Shown: positions 15,945 through 25,427, numbered from the stretch's first letter. The stretch is DNA of 64,000 bases from Chersky-840 sp035532735 (GCA_035532735.1 DATKQM010000022.1:3994-67993); one strand, 5' to 3'. The notes: generated from the sequence alone by a model not told the origin. Numbers and translations are program-made.

Positions 15945-17243
15945 GTGGCGTGGGACTTCGAGACCGAACCCGACTACGAGGCCAAATTGGCCTGGGCGCG
16001 CGCCTTCGTCGACGAGGAGGTCCTTCCCCTCGAGACCTTGGAGCTCGACTACGACGATCTCCTCCTGGCCATCCGCCCCCTCCAAGAGGAGGTGAAGCGC
16101 GAGGGCCTCTGGGCCGCCCACATGCCCCCGGAGCTCGGCGGCATGGGATTTGGCCAAGTCCGACTCGGTCTCCTCCACGAGATCCTGGGACGCTGTGCCA
16201 TGGCGCCGGTGGTCTTCGGCAACAACGCCCCGGACTCGGGCAATGCCGAGCTCCTGGCGGTGGGGATCGAGGCCAACGGCCGTGAGGACCAGCGCGCCCA
16301 ATGGCTCGAGCCCTTGTTGGAGGGCAAGCTCCGCAGCGCCTTCTCCATGACCGAGCCCGGTGCTGGTGCGGACCCCACCCTCATCGCCACCACGGCGGTC
16401 CGCGACGGCGAGCAGTGGGTGATCAACGGCCATAAATGGTTCACCTCCAACGGCTCGGTCGCCGACTTCCTCATCGTGATGTGCGTGACCAACCCCGACG
16501 TCCATCCCTACGCGGGCTGCTCGATGCTCCTTGTCCCCCCAGACACACCCGGCGTCGACATCGTTCGCGACGTGCCCACCATGGAGCACCCCTTCCCCCA
16601 CTTCGGGAAGTTCGGAGGTCACTCCGAGATCATCTACCGCGACGTCCGTGTGCCGGTCGAGAACCTCGTCGGCAACGAGGGCGACGGCTTCCGTCTGGCC
16701 CAGATGCGCCTGGGCCCGGGCCGGATCCATCACTGCATGCGCTGGCTGGGCCAGTCCCAGCGCGCTTTCGACATGCTCTGCGAGCGTGCCGTCTCGCGCT
16801 ATCTCCACGGGTCGCTCCTCGCCGACAAGCAGATGGTCCAGACCTGGGTGGCCGACTCCATGGCCGAGATGACCGCGGCCCGGCTCATGACGCTCCAAGC
16901 GGCATGGAAGATGGACCGCGACGGTGCGCCCGCGGCGCGCGTCGAGATCGCCATGATCAAGTACTACGGCGCCGGTGTCCTCTACCACGTGATCGACCGT
17001 GCCATCCAGGCCCACGGGTCCTTGGGGTTCTCCACCGACCTCCCCCTCGAGCACATGTACCGGGCGGCCCGCGCCGCCCGCATCTATGACGGCCCCGACG
17101 AGGTCCACAAGGTCACCGTGGCCCGCCACGTCCTGAAGCGCTACACCCCGGCCGAGGTCCCCTCCGAGCACGTCCCCACCCGACGCCAGGCCGCCCAGAA
17201 GAAGTTCGCCGACCTCCTCGCCGAAGTCTCGGCCAACGATTGA
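15945..17243 (+). CDS. acyl-CoA dehydrogenase
   Basis: A GTG start eight bases after AGGAGG yields 432 residues. The family signatures are SAFSMTEPGAGADPTLIATT, VINGHKWFTSNG, the segment RIHHCMRWLGQSQRAFDMLC and the C-terminal AHGSLGFSTDLPLEHMYRAA with RIYDGPDEVHKVTVARHVLK. It is an FAD enzyme of the larger ACAD subgroup that resembles the ACAD10/11 type. The substrate cannot be read from sequence. It diverges from bioB. Confidence 0.9.
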   Translation: MAWDFETEPDYEAKLAWARAFVDEEVLPLETLELDYDDLLLAIRPLQEEVKREGLWAAHMPPELGGMGFGQVRLGLLHEILGRCAMAPVVFGNNAPDSGNAELLAVGIEANGREDQRAQWLEPLLEGKLRSAFSMTEPGAGADPTLIATTAVRDGEQWVINGHKWFTSNGSVADFLIVMCVTNPDVHPYAGCSMLLVPPDTPGVDIVRDVPTMEHPFPHFGKFGGHSEIIYRDVRVPVENLVGNEGDGFRLAQMRLGPGRIHHCMRWLGQSQRAFDMLCERAVSRYLHGSLLADKQMVQTWVADSMAEMTAARLMTLQAAWKMDRDGAPAARVEIAMIKYYGAGVLYHVIDRAIQAHGSLGFSTDLPLEHMYRAARAARIYDGPDEVHKVTVARHVLKRYTPAEVPSEHVPTRRQAAQKKFADLLAEVSAND

Positions 17244-17392
17244 GCCCGGGGTGGCACCAGCATCCCCGTCCACACACCGGGGGCCACCCTTGACCCCGCC
17301 GGCCTGGCGTGGCCAAATCACCCCATGACGGCCCCGCCGAGGTATCACCGCGCCCGGGGCGCCATCGGCGTGTGGCGCGTCCGGGGGTCGGC

Positions 17393-18244
17393 GTGAGGGT
17401 CACCATCTGCGGGGCGCGAGGTTCCACCGCAGCTCCGGGCCCCGCCCACATCCGCTACGGAGGCCACACCTCGTGTGTGGCCCTGAGCCACGACGGGCAG
17501 CGCCCCAGCCTCGTCCTCGACGCCGGCACGGGGATCCGGCGGGTGACCGGATTGCTCGGCGACCATCCCTTCGCCGGCTCGATCGTCCTCGGCCACCTCC
17601 ACTGGGACCACACCCAAGGCCTTCCCTTCTTCGCGGCGGCAGACAGGCCCGAGGGTCGGACCGACCTCTACATGCCGGCCCAAGGCGACGCCGAAGAAGT
17701 GCTGGGCCGGGTCATGTCACCCCCGCACTTCCCGATCACCCCGGCCGAGCTGCGCGGCACCTGGCGCTTTCTCGGACTCGAGCCCGACATCCCGGTCGAG
17801 ATCGAGGGCTTCACGGTCCTCGCCCGGGAGATCCCCCACAAAGGAGGCCGCACCTTCGGCTTCCGCGTCTCCGACGCCACGGCGACCGTCGCCTATCTCT
17901 CCGACCACTGCCCGACCGCTCTCGGGCCCGGCCCCGACGGGCTCGGGGAGTACCACGAGGCGGCCATGGCGTTGGCCGACCACGCCGAGCTCCTCATCCA
18001 CGACGCCCAGTACCTCGACGAGGAGTTGCCCATCCGGGCCAGCTTCGGCCACTCCTCGGCGGGCTATGCCGTGGGCCTCGCCCAGAAGGCGGGTGCCCGA
18101 CGCGTCCTCCTCTACCACCACGACCCGCCCCGCACCGACGACGACATCGACGCGCTGGTGGCCTCCCACGACCATGACCCGATCCCCGTCGACGGGGCCG
18201 TCGAGGGCATGGTCATCGACCTGGCGACCCCGCCCGGTCCCTGA
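17393..18244 (+). CDS. metallo-beta-lactamase-fold hydrolase (RNase Z/PhnP-like)
   Basis: From the GTG at 17393 the 283-residue protein reads VRVTICGARGSTAAPGP, the standard N-terminus of this group. Metal ligands are visible in HLHWDHTQG (H68, H70, D72, H73), in SDHCPT, in the aspartate of IHDAQY and in the final H of RVLLYHHDP. Members include phosphodiesterases and ribonuclease Z-like enzymes; no tRNA-recognition arm is evident, so I call only the fold. It precedes the response-regulator gene by 44 bases and could share its transcript. Confidence 0.8.
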   Translation: MRVTICGARGSTAAPGPAHIRYGGHTSCVALSHDGQRPSLVLDAGTGIRRVTGLLGDHPFAGSIVLGHLHWDHTQGLPFFAAADRPEGRTDLYMPAQGDAEEVLGRVMSPPHFPITPAELRGTWRFLGLEPDIPVEIEGFTVLAREIPHKGGRTFGFRVSDATATVAYLSDHCPTALGPGPDGLGEYHEAAMALADHAELLIHDAQYLDEELPIRASFGHSSAGYAVGLAQKAGARRVLLYHHDPPRTDDDIDALVASHDHDPIPVDGAVEGMVIDLATPPGP

Positions 18245-18288
18245 TCCCCGGCGTATCGGACCAGCCCCCTGGCCTACAGTGCGGGGCC

Positions 18289-18957
18289 ATGGCGGTGCGG
18301 ATCGTGTTGGCGGAGGACAACTACCTCGTCCGTGAGGGAGTCCGGACCCTCGTCGAGACCGAGCCCGACCTCGAGGTGGTGGGGGTCTGCGAGGACTACG
18401 ACACCCTCATCGCCGCGGTCGAGTCGCAGAGCCCCGACGTGGTCGTCACCGACATCCGCATGCCCCCCACGGGGACCGACGAGGGCATCCGGGCCGCCGA
18501 GGTGCTGCGCGAGACCCACCCCGACATGGGGGTGGTGGTCCTCAGCCAGTATTCCGAGCCCGCCTATGCCCTGGCCTTCCTCGAGGGCGGGTCCAAGGGC
18601 CGTGCCTATCTCTTGAAGGAGCGGGTCTCGGACATAGGCCAGCTGGCCGGGGCGATCCGCGAGGTGGCCGGCGGGGGATCGGTGATCGACCCCGAGGTCG
18701 TCGACGCGCTGGTGGCGGCGAGGGCCAAGCCGGCGGACTCACCGCTGCACCGCCTCACCGCCCGTGAAGGCGAGATCCTCTCGGAGATGGCCCAAGGGAA
18801 GAACAACGCCGCCGTGGCCGCCTCCCTCGTCCTGTCGGAGCGGGCTGTGGAGAAGCACATCAACTCGATCTTCTCGAAACTCGCACTCTCCCAAGAGCCC
18901 GATGTCCATCGCCGGGTGAAGGCGGTGCTCCTCTTCCTCTCGGTCCAAGACACGTGA
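18289..18957 (+). CDS. NarL/LuxR-family response regulator
   Basis: The 222-residue protein has a receiver domain with phospho-acceptor D55 (VVVTDIRMPP) and a C-terminal LuxR-type helix-turn-helix (LTAREGEILSEMAQGKNNAA, VLSERAVEKHINSIF). The receiver closely resembles that of the receiver-cyclase fusion at 22429-23784, which shares ADYDEL/EDYDTL and VVVTDIRMPP stretches. It has no kinase directly beside it on its strand; the histidine kinase at 19517-21700 is the nearest candidate partner. Confidence 0.88.
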   Translation: MAVRIVLAEDNYLVREGVRTLVETEPDLEVVGVCEDYDTLIAAVESQSPDVVVTDIRMPPTGTDEGIRAAEVLRETHPDMGVVVLSQYSEPAYALAFLEGGSKGRAYLLKERVSDIGQLAGAIREVAGGGSVIDPEVVDALVAARAKPADSPLHRLTAREGEILSEMAQGKNNAAVAASLVLSERAVEKHINSIFSKLALSQEPDVHRRVKAVLLFLSVQDT

Positions 18958-19071
18958 CCGTCTCGCCGGTGTCGCCGCGTCGGCGGGGACCTTCTCGGGG
19001 GGTGCTGCCACCACCGGCCCGTTCGTGCTGTCAGCCTGTGCCCCACTCCGCCGTGCTGCGAGGATAGGGAC

Positions 19072-19464
19072 GTGGCTGACGAGGCAACCACCGTGATGAT
19101 CGTCGACGACCAGCTGCCCTTCCGCATGGCGGCGCGCTCGGTGGTCGGGGTGACGCCGGGCTTCGAGGTGGTGGGGGAGGCCAAGTCCGGCGAGGAGGCC
19201 GTCGAACAAGTCGAAATCCTTCACCCCGAGCTCGTCCTCATGGACATCAACATGGACGGCATCTCGGGCATCGAGGCCACCCGTCGCATCACCGCCGCGC
19301 ATCCCGAGACCAAGGTCATCCTCCTCTCGACCTACGACGCCGAGGACCTTCCCGCCGACGCCCGCACCTGCGGCGCGCTCGGATACGTCCACAAGGAGCA
19401 GTTCGGGCCCGACGTCCTCATCGACATGTCGTCGGGGGAGCAGAAGGACTGCTTCAGCGGCTGA
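19072..19464 (+). CDS. single-domain response regulator receiver protein
   Basis: The 130-residue product contains a receiver only: acidic pair DD at 12-13, D58 in LVLMDIN and a lysine in YVHKEQF. It ends soon after, so it has no output domain and may act as a phosphate sink or protein-interaction switch. The GTG start follows GAGGATAGGG. The kinase on the opposite strand converges on it with 52 bases between stops. The tail DMSSGEQKDCFSG is atypical and could reflect loss of a C-terminal DNA-binding domain. Confidence 0.8.
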   Translation: MADEATTVMIVDDQLPFRMAARSVVGVTPGFEVVGEAKSGEEAVEQVEILHPELVLMDINMDGISGIEATRRITAAHPETKVILLSTYDAEDLPADARTCGALGYVHKEQFGPDVLIDMSSGEQKDCFSG

Positions 19465-19516
19465 GCTCCGGCGGCTGAGCTCCAGCGGCTGAGCTCCAGG
19501 AGCTGAGCGAGACGAC
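19465..19516. repeat. short repeats between convergent receiver and kinase genes
   Basis: GGCTGAGCTCC occurs three times in tandem at about 14-base spacing (roughly 19460-19500), followed by a partial fourth copy (GAGCTGAGCG). GAGCTC cores are self-complementary, so the DNA or RNA could form small hairpins and may help bidirectional termination. Confidence 0.55.
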
Positions 19517-21700
19517 TCAGTGGTCGAGGGGGATGTGGCCTTCGATGGTCGTTCCCTCGCCGGGGGCGCTGGTCACGTTCACGGTGCCGCCGATGGCACC
19601 CACCCGGTCGCTCATGTTCACGAAGCCCGCACCACTGGCGAGGTTGCCCTTGGCGTCGAACCCCGCGCCGGTGTCGCGTACCTGGAAGTTGAGGTGGGTC
19701 TCGTCCTGCCACACCCGGACGAAGGCGGTGGCGCCCTCCCCGGCGTGCTTGCCGGCGTTCTGCAACGCCTCGAGGCAGCAGAAGTAGACGGCTGATTCGC
19801 GCTCGGGCGAGTAACGGTCGAGTCCCTCGGCGTCGACCACGGTTGGCAACGCGGCGCGCCCCGCCGCGGACCGCAACGCCTCGGCGATGCCCCGGTCGAT
19901 GAGCAAAGGCGGGTAGATCCCGTGCGCCAGCGCCCGGAGCTCCTGGACGGCTTCTTGGATGCCCACGCCCAATTGGTCGAGGATCTGGCCCGAGGCCTCG
20001 GGGTCACGCTCAGCGAGCTGGCGCGCCAACCGGACGTTCACGGCCAGGGCCACCAGGTGTTGTTGGGCCCCGTCATGGAGGTTCCGCTCGATCTGCCGTC
20101 GCGCCGCGTCCGAGGCGGCCACGATGCGCGACCGCGAGGCGCGCAGCTCGTCGGCCTGGCGCCGGACCTCGTCGAGCGACTCCTGGAGCGCGGAGTCGAG
20201 CTCGACGTTGTGCAGGGCCAGCCCCACCTGGCGGGCCAGCTCGGTGAGCATGGTGTCGTCGTCGGTGGTGAACTGATCGCTCTTGGGCGGCCGCACGGCC
20301 ACGATGAGGCCGAGGACCTGGCCCGAGTGCGTGGTGGGCGCCACCCGCACCACCGAGTCCTCCCGGCCCTCGAGCAACCTGGGCAGCCAGATCTCCACCC
20401 AGGCAGTGCCCGTCACACCGGCCCGGGCCACGACGGTCTGCTCCTCGTCATTCAGTGTCAACCGCTCCACCGGAACGTCGGGCACCGACACCGTCCGCTC
20501 GAGCCGGCCCCCCGAGCCTGTCCACACCTCGGCCGACGCCAACCCGAGGGTCTTGCGTAGTGACTCGGCCACCTGCAAGAGCAACTCGTCCATGGGGATG
20601 GCGCGCGACAACCGGCTCCCGAAGGTACGCAGCACGGTGTCGGGCGCCTCGCGCTCGCCGTAGACGATCCGGTTGGCGTACTGGGTGAGGCGTTGGCGCG
20701 CCGGCCCGTACAGCAGTGCCGCCACCGCGGCGGCGGCCATCGACAACGCCAGCAGCGACCGTTGGTCGTGTGTCGGTGTGTGGCCCAGTCCCACCACGAT
20801 CACGAGGTACACGATGACGACGATGCCGGTGAGCCCGGCCAACGACACGGTGTGGGCCAGGATCCGGTCGATCCGTCCGGCGAGGCGACGCGAGCTGCCC
20901 ATGGCCAGGGCGACGGCCAGGGGGAGGCTCGAGACCATGACCACGAGCCACGTCCGGGTCGGCCAACCCCACAGCACCCGTAGGGCCAGGGCCACCACGA
21001 GCATCTCGGCCCCCACGGCCAAGGCCCACCCGAACCACTGCATCCGCTGCCGTTCCACCCCGCGCGACCGCATGTAACGACGCTGGGATCCCACCAGTCC
21101 GATCGACCCGAACACGACCGCTTCGATGGCGATGGGCCACAACGGCAGGTACGGTCGTCTGCTCCACATGCCGATGCCCACCGCGGCCGCGACGACATAC
21201 CCACCGATGATCGCCGCCCGGCTCAACCGACAGCTCCCGTCGGGCAGCCCGAGCAACAAATGCATGACCGCAACGGGCAGCAGGGCGACGGTCAACGGCT
21301 CGAGAAAGCGCGCGATCGACACCGCGCTCGAGCTGACACCGGTGCCGTGCGCGTCCGCCTGGAGGACCGCAGCGCTGAGCGCCGCGAAGGCACCCAACGC
21401 CGTCCCGCACAATGCCAGTAGGCCCTGGCGCTCGAAGGGCCGACGCACCACCGAGAACGCGGCCGCCAGCGCGAAGGTGGCGGCCACCCCGGCCCGGACC
21501 GCCTCGGTGGCCAGGTTGCCCTGTCGCCCCAGGATGGGGGCGTAGGCGGCGGCCGCCAGTGCGCACACCGCCACCACCGCGGCAGTGACCGTGGTGGCGG
21601 GGCGGTGCTGGACGACGGGCTCGGGCGCGCCCCGGCCCGCGCCGGTGTTGGTGGCGACGTTCGTTCCCGTCTCCGTCCCCGGAGCGACCTGAACGCTCAC
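19517..21700 (-). CDS. large membrane histidine kinase (HisKA_3/NarX-type) with GAF-like domain
   Basis: The 727-residue protein has a long N-terminal half with about nine hydrophobic segments, a GAF-like region (PMDELLLQVAESLRKTLGLA and following), a coiled linker (LDEVRRQADELRASRSRI) and a HisKA_3 dimerisation helix with the phospho-histidine near residue 538 (NLHDGAQQHLVAL). The ATPase domain has CLEALQNAGKHAG and VRDTGAGFD. The polytopic sensor resembles 7TM-type or MASE-like modules and suggests a membrane-soluble or lipid cue. Its start overlaps the ABC ATPase stop by four bases, so sensor and ATPase are made together. Confidence 0.88.
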   Translation of the reverse strand: MSVQVAPGTETGTNVATNTGAGRGAPEPVVQHRPATTVTAAVVAVCALAAAAYAPILGRQGNLATEAVRAGVAATFALAAAFSVVRRPFERQGLLALCGTALGAFAALSAAVLQADAHGTGVSSSAVSIARFLEPLTVALLPVAVMHLLLGLPDGSCRLSRAAIIGGYVVAAAVGIGMWSRRPYLPLWPIAIEAVVFGSIGLVGSQRRYMRSRGVERQRMQWFGWALAVGAEMLVVALALRVLWGWPTRTWLVVMVSSLPLAVALAMGSSRRLAGRIDRILAHTVSLAGLTGIVVIVYLVIVVGLGHTPTHDQRSLLALSMAAAAVAALLYGPARQRLTQYANRIVYGEREAPDTVLRTFGSRLSRAIPMDELLLQVAESLRKTLGLASAEVWTGSGGRLERTVSVPDVPVERLTLNDEEQTVVARAGVTGTAWVEIWLPRLLEGREDSVVRVAPTTHSGQVLGLIVAVRPPKSDQFTTDDDTMLTELARQVGLALHNVELDSALQESLDEVRRQADELRASRSRIVAASDAARRQIERNLHDGAQQHLVALAVNVRLARQLAERDPEASGQILDQLGVGIQEAVQELRALAHGIYPPLLIDRGIAEALRSAAGRAALPTVVDAEGLDRYSPERESAVYFCCLEALQNAGKHAGEGATAFVRVWQDETHLNFQVRDTGAGFDAKGNLASGAGFVNMSDRVGAIGGTVNVTSAPGEGTTIEGHIPLDH

Positions 21701-22425
21701 GCCGTGGTCGTCGGCGACGACGCGCCGGCCGCGGCCGTGCTCCGGCCGCCTGTCCCGTCATCCTCGATCCGGCCGTCACGCATCCGGACGATCCGAGTGG
21801 CCGCGGCGGCGACGTCGTCGTCGTGGGTGACGAGAAGGATGGCCTGGCCCCCAGTGTGCAACCGCCGGAACAGTTCGAGCACCTCGAGGCCGCCGTCGGA
21901 GTCCAGCGCCCCGGTGGGCTCGTCCGCCAGCAGCAGCGTCGGCTTGTTGGCCAGGGCCCGGGCGATGGCCAGGCGCTGGCGCTGGCCACCCGACAGCACC
22001 CCCGGTGCGGCGGTCTGCTTGTCGGCGAGCCCCAACATGTCGAGGAGGTCCCGGGCCCGGCTCTCGGCCTGGCGCCGGCGCGCCCCGGCGATGACGGCGG
22101 GGAGGGTGACGTTCTCGAGCACGCTCATGCCCTCGAGGAGGTTGAAGAACTGGAAGACGATGCCGATGTGGGCCCGGCGCATCCGGGCCAGCGCGTTCTC
22201 GTCCTTGTCGGCGAGGGACTCCCCGGCGACGATGATCTCGCCCTCGGTGGGGGTGTCGAGCCCGGCCACCAGGTTCAGCAAGGTGGACTTCCCACAACCC
22301 GACGGGCCCATGACGGCCACGAACTCGGTGTCGTCCATGGTCACGTCGATGCCCCGCAGGGCCCGCACGGGCGCTCCGTCGGCCTCGTAGGTCTTGCGAA
22401 CGCCTCGCGCCTCCATGACGTGCAT
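21697..22425 (-). CDS. ABC transporter ATPase of the LolD/MacB/BceA type, no permease partner
   Basis: The 242-residue protein has Walker A GPSGCGKS (40-47), Q-loop FQFFNL, signature LSGGQRQRLAIARAL and Walker B LLLADEPTGALD. This subfamily energises FtsX-fold permeases for lipoprotein release, peptide-antibiotic resistance or signalling. No FtsX-like or other permease is encoded in this window. It lies three bases after the receiver-cyclase and overlaps the kinase start, so it is embedded in a signalling unit. It may act with the kinase's membrane domain or with an unlinked permease. Confidence 0.9.
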   Translation of the reverse strand: MHVMEARGVRKTYEADGAPVRALRGIDVTMDDTEFVAVMGPSGCGKSTLLNLVAGLDTPTEGEIIVAGESLADKDENALARMRRAHIGIVFQFFNLLEGMSVLENVTLPAVIAGARRRQAESRARDLLDMLGLADKQTAAPGVLSGGQRQRLAIARALANKPTLLLADEPTGALDSDGGLEVLELFRRLHTGGQAILLVTHDDDVAAAATRIVRMRDGRIEDDGTGGRSTAAAGASSPTTTA

Positions 22426-22428
22426 CGA

Positions 22429-23784
22429 TTACTCCCCGTCTCTGTTGTCGCTATTGGACTTGGACGTCTTGGCCGTGGTGCCCGCCCCGATCTTCCATGC
22501 CGAGACCGGTGCCTCACGGCCCTTCACGAGGGCGGGAGGGATGGCCGTGGCGGCCGGGGGATCCGAGAGCTCCTGGTAGGTGGTCTCGCTCAGGACGGTC
22601 TCTCCCGGATCGGCCCACTGCTGCAACCGCTGGGAGAGGTTGACGGTGTCACCGACCAATGTGTACTCGAGGCGCTCCTCGGAACCGAGGAGGGCGGCGG
22701 CGGCGGGACCGGTGGTGACCCCGATGCCGAGCTCGAACGGCGCCAGGCCGGTGTCCACCCACTGTTTGTTGACCCGGGCCTGCGCGGCGTGCATCTCGAG
22801 GGCGGCCTCGACAGCCCGCTCGGCGTGGTCGGGCACAGGGACCGGCGCGCCGAAAACGGCCATGACGGCGTCGCCGACGAACTGCATGACGGTGCCGCTG
22901 GCATCGATGATGGCCCGGTTCATCTCGGCCCGATGCACGTTGAGCTGTCCCGCCAGCGCGCTCGGGTCGGCCCGCTCGGCGATGCTCGAATAGCCCCGGA
23001 TGTCGGACATGAGCACGCTCACGACCACGGCCTCGGTCTCGCCCAGGCCCCGGCCCTGGCGGACGAGGAGATCGGCCACGCCGCCCGGAAGCAGCCGGCT
23101 CAGGGTCTCGCCCTGCTCTTCGCGGTTGACGATGGCCTCATGCAGCATCCGAAGTCGCCGCAACGAGTTCTGCCCACCCGCACTCGCCTGTTGGGCGATG
23201 CGCAGGAAGAGCTTCTCCACGGCGTCGCCCGCCGCCGCGGCGGTCGTGCCCTGTGCCACGGCGATGGCTTTGATGGGCCGCCCCTCGGCGACGAGGTGCA
23301 ACAGCTCCTCCTCGGCCACGCTCAGGTCGCCGGTGTCGGTGACCGGGTGGACCATCGACTCCACGATGGTGGGGTCGAGCACCGACCCGCCGGTGGCGAC
23401 GGCACGCACCGCCCGGGCCAGCTGGTCGCCCTCGGCGATGTGGTCCTTCAGGAGATAGGCACACCCCGCGGCGCCTTCGTCGAGCAACGAGATGGCGTAC
23501 TCGGGGTCGTCGAATTGCGACAGGATCACGATGCCGGTCCCGGGGTGGCGCTTGCGGATCTCGTGGGCGGCCTCGATGCCCTCGTTCTGGAAGCTGGGGG
23601 GCATTCGGATGTCGGTGACCACCACCTGGGGGGCGAGCTTGCTGGCTCCGTTCACGAGCTCGTCGTAGTCCGCGGCCGTGCCCACGATCTCCACGTCGGG
23701 CTCGAGCGCGAGCAGGGCCCGCACGCCCTCTCGCACGATGAGGTTGTCGTCGGCGAGAAACACACTGATGGTGCCCCCTGGCAT
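22429..23784 (-). CDS. response regulator fused to class III nucleotide cyclase
   Basis: The 451-residue protein has three parts. Residues 1-135 are a receiver with D58 (VVVTDIRMPP). Residues about 153-200 resemble a decayed LuxR helix-turn-helix (LSVAEEELLHLVAEGRPIKA). Residues about 250-400 are a class III cyclase. Metal aspartates D261 (LMSDIRGYSS) and D305 (FVGDAVMAVFG) are present, as are D379, N382 and R386 in YTLVGDTVNLSQRL. At 301, where adenylate cyclases usually have the adenine-recognising lysine (K-F-x-G-D), there is Gln. Nucleotide choice is therefore uncertain. It heads the three-gene unit with the ABC ATPase and kinase. Confidence 0.88.
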   Translation of the reverse strand: MPGGTISVFLADDNLIVREGVRALLALEPDVEIVGTAADYDELVNGASKLAPQVVVTDIRMPPSFQNEGIEAAHEIRKRHPGTGIVILSQFDDPEYAISLLDEGAAGCAYLLKDHIAEGDQLARAVRAVATGGSVLDPTIVESMVHPVTDTGDLSVAEEELLHLVAEGRPIKAIAVAQGTTAAAAGDAVEKLFLRIAQQASAGGQNSLRRLRMLHEAIVNREEQGETLSRLLPGGVADLLVRQGRGLGETEAVVVSVLMSDIRGYSSIAERADPSALAGQLNVHRAEMNRAIIDASGTVMQFVGDAVMAVFGAPVPVPDHAERAVEAALEMHAAQARVNKQWVDTGLAPFELGIGVTTGPAAAALLGSEERLEYTLVGDTVNLSQRLQQWADPGETVLSETTYQELSDPPAATAIPPALVKGREAPVSAWKIGAGTTAKTSKSNSDNRDGE

Positions 23785-23879
23785 GCCCCTATTTGGCCTG
23801 TTCCAGGGGCGAGGGTCAAGGGTGCGCCCCCCCGGTGACGTGGGGGTGCCAGCCGGTGTCTCGCCCGGTGACGGCTCGG

Positions 23880-25427
23880 TCAGATCCGGCGCCTCCGCCG
23901 ATCCGACAGCACCCGCCGGGCGCAATTGTGCCCGGCCATGCCGTGGACCCCACCCCCGGGGTGCGTCGAGGCCGAGCACATGTAGAGGCCCTTGACCGGC
24001 GTGCCGTAGCGGAACCACCCCGGAACGGGCCGGAAGACGAGCTGCTGGTCGAGCGAGCTCGAGCCCGCCCCGAGGTCGCCCCCCACCAGGTTCGGGTTCT
24101 CGCGCTCGAGGTCCTCGGGGGTGCGCACCGCACTGCCCAGGACCTTGGACCCGACGCCCGGGGCGTGGTCCTCGAGCCGGTCCATGACCACATCGAGGAA
24201 GGCGTCTTTCGACGACGCCCACGACCCGCTCGGTCGCGGCACGGGGGGGACGTGGGTCTCGATCCACAAGGTGTGGCCCCCGGACGGGGCCCGGCTGGGA
24301 TCGGCGACGCTCTGCTGGCCCACGATGAGCATCGGCTTCATGGGCACCACGCCCCGCCGGGCCTCGTGCGCCGCCTGCGCCATGGCGTCGAGATCGCCGG
24401 TGAGGTGGACGACACCGGTCTCGGCCAGCTCGGGCTCGGTCCACGGAGCGGGGCCGTCGAGGGCGAGGTCCACCTTGAACACGCCCGTGCCGTACCGGAA
24501 GCGCCGGAGGCCGTCGAGAAAGCGCGCCGGGAGATGGTCGGTGCCGACCAGCCCGTGGAACAGGGCGCGCGGGCCGGTGTCGGCGAGCACGGCCCGCCGG
24601 GCCCGGACAGGGTCCCCCCCGGCGGTCTCGACCCCGGTGATGCGGTTGCGCTCCACCACCACCCGCGTGACCTCGGTGCCCGTGACGATCACCGCGCCCG
24701 CGTCGGTGGCCGCTCCGGCCAGCGCGGCGGCGAGCCGACCGGCCCCACCGACGGGCACCGGCATCCCGAGCTCCTGGGCGGCCAAGGCCAGGATGAGGGC
24801 GGCCGGCGCGCTGCCGGGATGGTCCACGGGCACATCGGCGTGGGAGGCACCCGCCGCCACCAGGGCCCGGGCGGCGGGGTCCGAGAACCGCTCGATACAC
24901 AGCGCTTCGAGTGGGCCCAGGAGAAGCGCGGTGGTGTCGAAGAGGCCATCGCGCCGGGCCCGCCTCGCGAAGGCGAGCCCGGGTCCCGGTGCGCCCACGG
25001 GCCCGAGCATCTGGGCGAGGAACGAGGTGCCGACCTCGCGCCACCACCGGTACAGCGTTGTCCACGCCGGACCGTCCGCCGCGGCCCGTCGTGCGAGCCC
25101 GGCCGCGGTGCGCTCTGGGTCACGGTGACACACCGCCACCTCGTGCGGCGACACCGCGGCGGCCACCGGCGACGCGAACTGCGCCCATTCCACGTCCTTG
25201 TCGAGGCCGAGCTCGCGCAGCACGGGCGAGCAGTGCAAGAGCCCGTAGAAGGCCGAGTACGTGTCGTGGACATAGCCCGGGACGGTGAGCTCGCCGCTGT
25301 GCACGGCCCCGCCGGCCACCGCGGATCGTTCCAGGACCGTCACCCGCCATCCGGCGCGCGCCAACAGGGTGGCAGCGACGAGGCCGTTGGGCCCCGACCC
25401 GATCACCACCGCGTCGACGTCGTCCAC
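23880..25427 (-). CDS. phytoene-dehydrogenase-like FAD oxidoreductase
   Basis: The 515-residue enzyme opens with the dinucleotide motif VIGSGPNGLVAATLLARAGW and VLERSAVAGG, and closes with MCSASTHPGGGVHGMAGHNC, the CrtI-type C-terminal signature. Members desaturate carotenoids or oxidise and reduce other isoprenoids; pyridine-nucleotide-disulfide-oxidoreductase-domain proteins of this kind are common in actinobacteria. No crtB or other carotenoid genes are present. It is 46 bases downstream of the cyclic-nucleotide-binding gene. Confidence 0.85.
   Translation of the reverse strand: MDDVDAVVIGSGPNGLVAATLLARAGWRVTVLERSAVAGGAVHSGELTVPGYVHDTYSAFYGLLHCSPVLRELGLDKDVEWAQFASPVAAAVSPHEVAVCHRDPERTAAGLARRAAADGPAWTTLYRWWREVGTSFLAQMLGPVGAPGPGLAFARRARRDGLFDTTALLLGPLEALCIERFSDPAARALVAAGASHADVPVDHPGSAPAALILALAAQELGMPVPVGGAGRLAAALAGAATDAGAVIVTGTEVTRVVVERNRITGVETAGGDPVRARRAVLADTGPRALFHGLVGTDHLPARFLDGLRRFRYGTGVFKVDLALDGPAPWTEPELAETGVVHLTGDLDAMAQAAHEARRGVVPMKPMLIVGQQSVADPSRAPSGGHTLWIETHVPPVPRPSGSWASSKDAFLDVVMDRLEDHAPGVGSKVLGSAVRTPEDLERENPNLVGGDLGAGSSSLDQQLVFRPVPGWFRYGTPVKGLYMCSASTHPGGGVHGMAGHNCARRVLSDRRRRRI

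Noticed and set aside
22429..25065. One 878-residue gene covering the receiver-cyclase and its upstream region
   Set aside because: The N-terminal 430 residues are the antisense of the FAD oxidoreductase gene. The receiver domain has its own ATG at 23784.
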